Assembly: GCA_011048645.1 (NCBI GenBank)
Contig: DSDR01000203.1
Span: 1 to 5,301, forward strand
Length of the DNA: 5,301 bases
Source of the DNA: Phycisphaerales bacterium
Lineage (GTDB): Bacteria > Planctomycetota > Phycisphaerae > Sedimentisphaerales > Anaerohalosphaeraceae
Direction of reading: 5' to 3'
Part shown: piece after piece, positions 1 through 4,699 of the stretch
Layout: each line of letters opens with the position of its first letter
Position numbering within the stretch: position 1 is the first letter of the stretch
Position numbers and translations under genes: made by a program
The notes under the pieces: model-generated
What the model saw: the letters and a program-made list of their open reading frames with translations, nothing else
Database searches by the model: none
Told to the model about the DNA's origin: nothing

Positions 1-152
1 ACCTCGCGAATCCCGGCCAGCATCAGAACCGACAGCGGATAATACACCATTGGTTTGTCATACACCGGCAAAAGCTGCTTGCTGACCGCCTGGGTTACCG
101 GATAGAGCCGCGTGCCGCTGCCCCCGGCCAAAATGATCCCTTTTTGTATCAC
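1..152 (-). CDS. rmlA: Glucose-1-phosphate thymidylyltransferase, N-terminal fragment cut by window edge
   Basis: This enzyme joins glucose-1-phosphate and dTTP to make dTDP-glucose, the first step of dTDP-L-rhamnose synthesis for surface polysaccharides; it is cytoplasmic. Only the first 50 codons are present. The visible N-terminus contains the sugar-nucleotidyltransferase signature GIILAGGSGTRLYPVT (residues 5-20), then SKQLLPVYDKP (24-34) and YYPLSVLMLAGIRE (37-50). All of these match the RmlA/RfbA family closely, including the expected catalytic Arg15 and Lys25. The start is GTG at 150-152, chosen because a perfect AAGGAGG Shine-Dalgarno lies 5 nt upstream and because residue 5 then falls where the family's nucleotide-binding strand begins. 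The gene is divergent from the pseudopilin gene. Other rml genes would be expected to the left but cannot be seen. The homologous UTP-using enzymes (GalU) have different residues around this signature, so the RmlA call is strong. Confidence 0.95.
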   Translation of the reverse strand, partial: MIQKGIILAGGSGTRLYPVTQAVSKQLLPVYDKPMVYYPLSVLMLAGIRE

Positions 153-157
153 AAAAG

Positions 158-164
158 CCTCCTT
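158..164 (-). promoter_or_regulatory. Shine-Dalgarno of rmlA
   Basis: AAGGAGG read on the minus strand lies 5 nt before the GTG at 150-152. It is a full match to the anti-SD consensus and decides the non-ATG start. Confidence 0.85.
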
Positions 165-188
165 GTGAACACGTTAGTAAAAGACAGA

Positions 189-217
189 AAATTACCACAA
201 AACGCCGCATTTGTCAA
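189..217 (-). promoter_or_regulatory. Candidate sigma70-type promoter for rmlA
   Basis: Read on the minus strand, a perfect -35 TTGACA (212-217) is followed after 17 bp by TAATTT (189-194). The -10 is weak (3 of 6 matches). An alternative -10, GGTAAT, has 15-bp spacing and is preceded by a TGT that resembles an extended -10. Transcription would start about 180, leaving a leader of about 30 nt. The call is based on consensus matching only. Confidence 0.45.
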
Positions 218-272
218 TACCCTTATAAAAGTCGGCTGTTTCGCAACAAAAATCTCAAAAAAAACGCAAATG

Positions 273-314
273 TTGACGATTTTGACAATTATACAATAGA
301 GGTTTGTGTAAACT
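273..314 (+). promoter_or_regulatory. AT-rich region with tandem TTGAC motifs, possible promoter or operator of the pseudopilin gene
   Basis: TTGACG (273-278) and TTGACA (282-287) are direct repeats 9 bp apart on the plus strand. Both are -35-like, but neither has a good -10 at 16-18 bp. TACAAT (292-297) is too close, and TAAACT (309-314) is too far from the second copy. A perfect TATAAT on the opposite strand (288-293) lies inside the same stretch. This is probably where transcription of the downstream gene begins, or where a regulator binds, but no specific promoter can be assigned. Confidence 0.25.
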
Positions 315-347
315 AAAGAGTCAGCGTAATGCCCGGCCACATTTTTT

Positions 348-354
348 GAAAGGG
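348..354 (+). promoter_or_regulatory. Shine-Dalgarno of the pseudopilin gene
   Basis: GAAAGGG lies 6 nt before ATG 361. It supports that ATG over a longer in-frame TTG start at 304, which has no ribosome site and would put 19 polar residues ahead of the prepilin leader. Confidence 0.6.
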
Positions 355-360
355 TCTGCA

Positions 361-1278
361 ATGAGAAACTCGCCGCAAACAAAAGCATTCACCTTAATTG
401 AGCTGCTGGTGGTCATTGCCATCGTCGCCCTGCTGTTGAGTATCATCGTCCCCTCGCTTCAAAATGCCAAACGTTACGCAGCCGCCGCTGTGTGCCTGGC
501 CAATATCAGTCAGTTGGGAAAGGCCTGGATGCTGTTCGCTGAAGACAACGGCGGCTATATCATCGACGGCGACACCTCCGACGAACGCGGAAACAACGCC
601 GGCTATTCGGTGTATAACCGCGCCTTTTGGGGAGACAGCGACGGGATTCGGGTACATAACTGGGTGGGTCGTCCGATGGGTCCTAATGGCGAAGACTTAA
701 ACGACAGCATCGAAGACAAAGTCCGCGGTTTTCAAAAAGGCGCATTATGGCCGTACATCGAAGCCCCCAAAGCCTATAACTGCCCTGCGGACAAGCGGTT
801 CCTCAACCGGGCGGTCTATCCGCTCAACAGCAAAACCGCCAACCCACCCGGCTTGTGGGTCGGCGGATATCGCACCTATTCTATCGGAAAACCGCTATCC
901 CTGAGGCCAACCGGCAGCAACGATCCGACTGGCGAAATGACGGTCGAAATCAGAAAGACATCGGAGTTTTCCAATCCCTCGGTTAAAATCGTATTTCTGG
1001 AGGAGACCGACGGCTACGGCTGGAATCATCGTACATGGAATATAAATCTCCGGCAGCCTCAGTGGGTCGATCCGTTCGCGATCCTGCACAATGACAGCAG
1101 CACCTTTGTCTTTGCAGACGGCCACGCCGACCGGCGGAAATGGGTCGATCAGCAGACCCGTGACATGGCCGAGGCTCAGGAAAAAGGCTGGTCGGCGATC
1201 GATCCGGCGACAGGCTCGATCGAAGATTACACGTGGTTCAGGCGGGCTTATATCCCGGGACGCCCCCCAAGTTTCTGA
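361..1278 (+). CDS. Prepilin-type N-terminal / H-X9-DG domain protein (pseudopilin-like)
   Basis: This is a 305-aa type II secretion/type IV pilus-like pseudopilin of the kind expanded in Planctomycetes and Lentisphaerae. A short basic leader (residues 1-9, ending Lys-Ala) precedes FTLIELLVVIAIVALLLSII (10-29), the N-methylation helix that anchors pilins in the membrane; Glu14 is the invariant Glu+5 after predicted cleavage between Ala9 and Phe10. The -1 residue is Ala, where Gly is more usual. The segment around CLANISQLGKAWMLFAEDNGG (45-65) and a YNCPAD motif (139-144) are typical of the family. An exact H-X9-DG signature lies at His243...Asp253-Gly254, followed by His255. The globular domain should be exported. 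Planctomycete genomes often carry many such proteins beside secreted enzymes, and the individual function is unknown. It is followed 83 bp later by archease in the same direction. Confidence 0.9.
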   Translation: MRNSPQTKAFTLIELLVVIAIVALLLSIIVPSLQNAKRYAAAAVCLANISQLGKAWMLFAEDNGGYIIDGDTSDERGNNAGYSVYNRAFWGDSDGIRVHNWVGRPMGPNGEDLNDSIEDKVRGFQKGALWPYIEAPKAYNCPADKRFLNRAVYPLNSKTANPPGLWVGGYRTYSIGKPLSLRPTGSNDPTGEMTVEIRKTSEFSNPSVKIVFLEETDGYGWNHRTWNINLRQPQWVDPFAILHNDSSTFVFADGHADRRKWVDQQTRDMAEAQEKGWSAIDPATGSIEDYTWFRRAYIPGRPPSF

Positions 1279-1290
1279 TCTGTTATTCTC

Positions 1291-1296
1291 TATAAT
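1291..1296 (+). promoter_or_regulatory. Possible -10 element upstream of archease
   Basis: A perfect TATAAT lies in the 83-bp gap between the pseudopilin and archease genes. It would start transcription near 1303, about 59 nt before the archease ATG. No recognisable -35 lies 16-18 bp upstream, and that position overlaps the end of the pseudopilin gene. A chance match is possible, and archease might instead be read through from upstream, since no terminator hairpin is visible in the gap. Confidence 0.25.
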
Positions 1297-1361
1297 TCAA
1301 CTTTTTGACTGCAACAGGCAATATGATTCAGGCCGCGTTGTATTGAACCCGTTGGCACACG

Positions 1362-1772
1362 ATGTGGGAACATTTTCAGCATATAGCGGATGTGGGAATT
1401 CGCGGAATAGGCCGGACGATTGACGAAGCCTTCGCCGAAGGAGCGTATGCCCTGACAGCGGTCATCCTTGATCCCGATACAGTGCGACCCGACACGTGCG
1501 TTCAAGTGCACTGCGAAGCCGACGACCTGGATTTGTTATTTGCCGACTGGCTTAACACGCTGGTCTATGAAATGGACGTTCGCAAAATGGTGTTTGGGCG
1601 TTTTGAGGTCGAGATTGACGGCACACGGCTTTCCGGGCGCGCATGGGGCGAGCCGTTCGACGCCGACCGCCATACCATCGCCGTAGGCGTCAAGGCCGCA
1701 ACCTATATGGAGCTGAAGGTCTATCAGCGCGACGATGGCCTGTGGGGCGCGCAATGCGTGGTGGATGTCTAA
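1362..1772 (+). CDS. Archease, RtcB RNA-ligase cofactor
   Basis: This 136-aa protein has the usual archease length. In characterised members archease speeds the guanylylation of the RNA ligase RtcB and lets it turn over repeatedly in tRNA splicing or RNA repair; it is a small cytoplasmic protein that binds a divalent metal through conserved acidic residues near both ends. Family features seen here are WEHFQHIADVGIRG (2-15) with Asp10, the hydrophobic LDLLFADWLNTLVYE segment (56-70), the VKAATYMELKV strand (110-120), and the C-terminal VVDV with Asp135. ATG 1362 is the only usable start, because an in-frame TGA lies at 1344-1346. No good Shine-Dalgarno precedes it. rtcB, the usual neighbour in bacteria, is not in the window. 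The stop codon is only 12 bp from that of the opposing cyclophilin gene. Identification is by motif recognition and is strong. Confidence 0.9.
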   Translation: MWEHFQHIADVGIRGIGRTIDEAFAEGAYALTAVILDPDTVRPDTCVQVHCEADDLDLLFADWLNTLVYEMDVRKMVFGRFEVEIDGTRLSGRAWGEPFDADRHTIAVGVKAATYMELKVYQRDDGLWGAQCVVDV

Positions 1773-1784
1773 CGGCGCCGCTGG

Positions 1785-2450
1785 TCAGGGATTGACTATT
1801 TCCACCGACTCGATCACTACCGGTTCAGCCGGCACATCGCCGTAGGGGCCGACCTGCCGCGTCGGCACAGCGGCGATCTTATCCACCACATCCATCCCGC
1901 TGATGACCTTGCCGAACACGGCGTATCCTTCGCGGCCCGGCCCGGCGTAGTCCAGAAACGCATTGTTTTGATGATTGATGAAAAATTGACTGGTCGCACT
2001 GTCCGGCTGCGGCAGACGCGCCATCGCAATGGTCCCCCGCAGGTTTTTCAGGCCGTTGGACGCCTCATTTTTAATCGGTGATCGGGTGGTTTTTTGCTGC
2101 ATTTCGGGCGTAAAGCCGCCGCCCTGGATCATAAAATTCGGGATGACCCGATGAAAAATCGTCCCGTCGTAAAACCCGCTGCTGACATAGGACAGAAAAT
2201 TTTCGACTGTAACGGGCGCCTTTTCGGAATCCAGTTCAATGAAAATGACGCCCATTGAAGTTGTCATCTTTACCCGCGGCGGTGCAGGCTCGGTCTGCTG
2301 TGCAGAATCGGCCGGTCGCTGAGCCGTCGCCGATTCCTCTGCCGCTTCGGACTCGGCGGGACTGGTCCGGGTCGCAGATTCCGGTTCCGTATCCCGGGCC
2401 GCACAGCCCAGCATCAATGCAGCACAACAACATACGGCGATATATTTCAT
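1785..2450 (-). CDS. Lipoprotein cyclophilin-type peptidyl-prolyl cis-trans isomerase
   Basis: This 221-aa enzyme catalyses cis-trans isomerisation of Xaa-Pro bonds to help exported proteins fold. The first 16 residues form a lipoprotein signal with an unusual Cys triplet (7-9) and a lipobox-like LMLGC, giving lipid-modified Cys16. Residues 17-59 are a Ser/Ala/Glu/Pro-rich tether. The cyclophilin domain fills about 60-221. The catalytic landmarks are FHRVIPNFMIQGG (99-111, with Arg101, Phe106 and Gln109), GTIAMAR (139-145) and SQFFIN (154-159). The cyclosporin-contact Trp of eukaryotic cyclophilins is replaced by Phe165, as in most bacterial forms, and Tyr176 replaces the usual His. The start at 2448-2450 is fixed by GGAGG 8 nt upstream and by the signal peptide; a longer frame beginning at 2558 would bury the lipobox. 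A candidate promoter lies just upstream, so it is probably a single-gene unit. Confidence 0.93.
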   Translation of the reverse strand: MKYIAVCCCAALMLGCAARDTEPESATRTSPAESEAAEESATAQRPADSAQQTEPAPPRVKMTTSMGVIFIELDSEKAPVTVENFLSYVSSGFYDGTIFHRVIPNFMIQGGGFTPEMQQKTTRSPIKNEASNGLKNLRGTIAMARLPQPDSATSQFFINHQNNAFLDYAGPGREGYAVFGKVISGMDVVDKIAAVPTRQVGPYGDVPAEPVVIESVEIVNP

Positions 2451-2458
2451 AATAAATA

Positions 2459-2463
2459 CCTCC
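2459..2463 (-). promoter_or_regulatory. Shine-Dalgarno of the cyclophilin lipoprotein gene
   Basis: GGAGG on the minus strand lies 8 nt before ATG 2450. It decides the start in favour of the lipoprotein-signal Met over the upstream in-frame ATG at 2558. Confidence 0.8.
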
Positions 2464-2493
2464 AATAAGACAATTAAATGACATTTATAAAGA

Positions 2494-2521
2494 AATATAC
2501 CGCCAACGACGCAAGTTTCAA
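2494..2521 (-). promoter_or_regulatory. Candidate sigma70-type promoter of the cyclophilin gene
   Basis: On the minus strand TTGAAA (2516-2521) and TATATT (2494-2499) are separated by 16 bp. Each matches five of six consensus bases. Transcription would start near 2487, giving a leader of about 37 nt that contains the GGAGG. It lies downstream of the terminator for the upstream minus-strand gene, as expected for an independent unit. The assignment rests on consensus matching. Confidence 0.55.
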
Positions 2522-2556
2522 CACTTCTTTGGAATTTATTGTGCTGCCTTCCTTTC

Positions 2557-2588
2557 AAAAAAACGAGCGGCGCATAAAGCGCCGCCCG
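2557..2588 (-). terminator. Rho-independent terminator of the 670-aa secreted protein gene
   Basis: GCGGCGC (2567-2573) and GCGCCGC (2579-2585) form a perfect 7-bp GC stem around a 5-nt loop. Two further pairs extend it past one mismatch (2564-2565 with 2587-2588). Read on the minus strand the stem is followed directly by seven T residues (2557-2563). It begins about 30 bp after the TGA at 2617-2619. The plus-strand reading has no T-run after the stem, so it acts in one direction. A second AT-rich hairpin (CGAAAAA 2590-2596 with TTTTTCG 2604-2610) sits between it and the gene. Confidence 0.88.
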
Positions 2589-2616
2589 CCGAAAAAACTG
2601 TTGTTTTTCGTTTCAC

Positions 2617-4629
2617 TTATGGACAATCCAAACTGCTGCAATCCAGCCATTCCGAAGCCAGTATCGCAAAATCAAGCAGGTCCACATAGCAATCGCTGTT
2701 CAAGTCGGACGCGATCGGCGTGTAGTCAGGCATGTTCTGAGCCGCATCGCACGCATCGTAGCCGACATAGATCTGAACCGTATCAGCGGCTGAAAGCTGG
2801 CCGTCATCGGCCTCAAATTGGAAGACATAGTAGCCGACCTCTGACAGTTCGACCTGGGTTTCAAGGACGTCATCGGGATCGATTTCCACGTCCGGTCCGC
2901 TGACCTGCGTCCACTTATACGTCATCGCCCCGGGAGGATCGGGCAGTCCGTCATCGGTGGCCTCGGCGCTGAGTGTGACCACCGCGTTTCCGTCGTTCGG
3001 CGCCGAATCGGGAGTATAAGTCAACGTCAGCAACGGCCGACTATCGGGATCGTCATTTTCTTTGGTACCGAGACCGTAGCCCCTGTCATTTGTCGCGGGA
3101 TTGGCAATGACGAACGTCACCAGACCGTTGTCATCAATTCGGCTCTTGAGGAAATTGACCAGCGCTTCGCCGGAAACGGTAATCGTCGTTCCGACGCCGC
3201 CGTCGCCGTCAATGATTTCGGTAATCCCTTCGACCGTATCATCCAGATTGGTCAGGCGACCGCTTTCCAGATCAAGCGGAAAGGTCCACTCCGCGCCGGC
3301 ATTGTCGGGAATCAGCCCGGCTTCGCTCCAGTTCTGCGGTGTGTTGCCTTCCACGTCGTTTAACCCGTACAGCGCAAAACGGTCATTGGTCACGGCGTCA
3401 TTGCGAGACGCGCCGCCGACTTTCGTCAGTGTCAGAGAAACATTTTCAATCTCACCGGGGCCCATGGCCGAAAGCGAAGAAAGGTCAAATCGCAGATAGC
3501 CTCGGAAGGCCCACGACGAAGCGCCGCGAATGTCCATAAATCCCAGATCACCGCGAGGCGTGTCGTCGCGCAGGTAGGTATCGGCGTCGCTGGTGGTCGA
3601 AACAACCGCCTTGTTCAGCCAGACATACTGATCGTCGCCGGCATTGACAACCGGTGCGGCATTGAACGTATCAAAGACCCAAACGAAGCCGGGCACCGTT
3701 CGATCCGGAAACGAACTGTCGTGAATGTTCACCATCCAGTAATAGGTCTTGAACTGCTCCAGCGGGGGCAAGGCAACCGAATTGCCCGTAACGCCGGCAG
3801 CCAGCAGGTCCAACCCGTAATTGGGCAGCAGCGCATTCGGCTCGGTCGCGCCGAAATACACATCGCACGTAATCGTCTCACCGGGATTGTTGGGATCCGG
3901 GTTGGTCCAGGTCAATACGTCCAGACTCGGGGAAACAGTCGTATAAGGAGCCGGAACGGGATCGTACGCGCGAGCAACGATATCGTTCGAGTCGGGAAGA
4001 ACCAGCGTCGGCGCCATATACGTATCGTGTTCCTTGGTTGCAATCTCGGTTTCATCGTCCTGGCCGACCATCAACAGGGTAATCAAACCGTTGGTCTTCG
4101 ATGCGATAAACCCGGCCAAATCCAAATCGAGGGGATTGGTCGTCAGGATGACCGGGGCCGCTTCACTGGAGGTTTGAAACGTGCCCAGAAAAGTCGTTCG
4201 GGACTCGTCAAGGACCAGTTGGCCCGGATCAGCCGGATCAAGTCCCGGTGCGGTATTAAACGTGATGCCGCCGGCGCCGCTTTCAATCCAGGTATCGAGG
4301 CTTTCATCCGTCAGGCCGTACACATCCACGATTTTTCCGCCCGATTTCATCCACGTGGTCTCGAACATCAAATACGCTCCGGTCGGATCGGTCAAAACAT
4401 CCTGGAGGTCAAACCGGAGATAGGCCACGCGGAGTCGGTTATTGGAATTGTTTCGCAGCCGCATTCGGTTTTCGGTCCCGAAATTGGCATCGGGACTCAA
4501 ACTGCCGATGTCGTTGGCGACATACGTATCGGCGCCTACACCGTAATCCGTTGAGCGGATGATTTCTGCCTGAGCAACAAGCCCGAGCACACCCACCAAA
4601 ACCATCATAAACCACATTGTTTTTCTCAT
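2617..4629 (-). CDS. Secreted multidomain protein: two DNRLRE domains, Fn3-like, PKD-like and dockerin-like modules
   Basis: This 670-aa predicted extracellular or surface protein has no recognisable catalytic domain. A signal peptide (1-21) ends AQA before Glu22. DNRLRE-type domain 1 spans about 25-212, with ADTYVAND (33-40), YLRFDL (70-75) and NGLITLLMV (180-188). An Fn3-like region (about 213-321) contains DVYFG and TYYWMV. A PKD-like domain opens at about 322-343 (APVVNAGDDQYVWL). DNRLRE-type domain 2 follows (about 344-541), with DADTYLRDD (348-356), YLRFDL (378-383) and NGLVTFVIA (501-509). The PKD-like sequence then resumes (about 549-623), containing TYKWTQVSGP and YVFQFEADDG. The C-terminus (626-670) has one EF-hand/dockerin-like loop at Asp642 to Asp653. 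DNRLRE domains are related to CBM96-type carbohydrate-binding modules, so glycan binding or adhesion is plausible but inferred. The start is ATG 4627-4629, supported by a GGAGG. Confidence 0.88.
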   Translation of the reverse strand: MRKTMWFMMVLVGVLGLVAQAEIIRSTDYGVGADTYVANDIGSLSPDANFGTENRMRLRNNSNNRLRVAYLRFDLQDVLTDPTGAYLMFETTWMKSGGKIVDVYGLTDESLDTWIESGAGGITFNTAPGLDPADPGQLVLDESRTTFLGTFQTSSEAAPVILTTNPLDLDLAGFIASKTNGLITLLMVGQDDETEIATKEHDTYMAPTLVLPDSNDIVARAYDPVPAPYTTVSPSLDVLTWTNPDPNNPGETITCDVYFGATEPNALLPNYGLDLLAAGVTGNSVALPPLEQFKTYYWMVNIHDSSFPDRTVPGFVWVFDTFNAAPVVNAGDDQYVWLNKAVVSTTSDADTYLRDDTPRGDLGFMDIRGASSWAFRGYLRFDLSSLSAMGPGEIENVSLTLTKVGGASRNDAVTNDRFALYGLNDVEGNTPQNWSEAGLIPDNAGAEWTFPLDLESGRLTNLDDTVEGITEIIDGDGGVGTTITVSGEALVNFLKSRIDDNGLVTFVIANPATNDRGYGLGTKENDDPDSRPLLTLTYTPDSAPNDGNAVVTLSAEATDDGLPDPPGAMTYKWTQVSGPDVEIDPDDVLETQVELSEVGYYVFQFEADDGQLSAADTVQIYVGYDACDAAQNMPDYTPIASDLNSDCYVDLLDFAILASEWLDCSSLDCP
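2620..2754 (-). other. C-terminal Cys-flanked single dockerin-like repeat (residues 626-670)
   Basis: The loop has acidic or amide side chains at calcium-loop positions 1, 3, 5, 9 and 12 (Asp642, Asn644, Asp646, Asp650, Asp653), followed by the helix FAILASEWL (654-662). Cysteines at 627, 647, 664 and 669 flank it. True type I dockerins have two such repeats; only one is present here. I recall this arrangement ending many secreted Phycisphaerae proteins, where it may act as a sorting or anchoring tag. That role is an inference. Confidence 0.7.
3007..3600 (-). other. Second DNRLRE-type domain, apparently nested in the PKD-like domain (residues 344-541)
   Basis: It parallels domain 1 at several points: ADTY near its start, YLRFDL, a YGL.D motif followed by Trp, NGLxT, TKE[HN]D, and a closing P-L-L-x-L strand. 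The PKD-like sequence breaks off before it at about 343 and resumes at about 549. Confidence 0.65.
3994..4557 (-). other. First DNRLRE-type domain (residues 25-212)
   Basis: This beta-rich module follows the signal peptide. It contains ADTYVAND, NRMRLRN, AYLRFDL, VYGLTDE, a Trp-containing segment, NGLITLLMV and TKEHDTYMAPTLVL, the order seen in DNRLRE/CBM96-like domains. Confidence 0.65.
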
Positions 4630-4636
4630 AACAAAT

Positions 4637-4641
4637 CCTCC
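4637..4641 (-). promoter_or_regulatory. Shine-Dalgarno of the 670-aa secreted protein gene
   Basis: GGAGG on the minus strand (within CGGAGGA) lies 7 nt before the ATG at 4627-4629. It supports that start over a site further upstream. Confidence 0.8.
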
Positions 4642-4670
4642 GAAAAAACATAACTATTGTTTCTTGAGCC

Positions 4671-4694
4671 ATTACCCAGCGTAATGACTGTCAT
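4671..4694. repeat. Two overlapping short inverted repeats in the gap between the right-hand genes
   Basis: ATTAC-CCAGC-GTAAT (4671-4685) and ATGAC-T-GTCAT (4684-4694) share two bases, so they could not form fully at once. The arms are only 5 bp, and neither is followed by a T-run adjacent to its stem on the minus strand. They could be a weak operator, or chance. Confidence 0.25.
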
Positions 4695-4699
4695 CGTTT

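Noticed and set aside
304..360. TTG start for the pseudopilin gene
   Set aside because: There is no ribosome site before it. The added residues precede an otherwise normal short prepilin leader, and a GAAAGGG sits before ATG 361.
149..388. Minus-strand 79-codon frame across the rmlA/pseudopilin gap
   Set aside because: It overlaps the rmlA start region, its ribosome site and the promoter motifs, and its translation has no recognisable features.
1091..1423. Plus-strand 110-codon frame bridging the pseudopilin and archease genes
   Set aside because: It overlaps the H-X9-DG region of one clear gene and the start of another in a different frame. Its Arg-rich translation is typical of an out-of-frame shadow.
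1773..1784. CGGCGCCG palindrome between the archease and cyclophilin stop codons as a bidirectional terminator
   Set aside because: The 8-base palindrome has no room for a loop and no adjacent T-run on either strand.
2451..2558. N-terminal extension of the cyclophilin to an ATG at 2558
   Set aside because: It would place 36 residues before the lipoprotein signal and run through the candidate promoter and the GGAGG that fit a start at 2450.
2478..2903. Plus-strand 141-codon frame over the terminator and the end of the 670-aa gene
   Set aside because: It runs through the intrinsic terminator and antisense to the dockerin-like tail. The product is basic low-complexity sequence without motifs.
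3721..4554. Open plus-strand frame of 277 codons antisense to the 670-aa protein gene
   Set aside because: Its translation shows no recognisable domain, is rich in Arg, Gly and Ile as expected from a shadow frame, and opposes a gene with clear domains, signal peptide, ribosome site and terminator.
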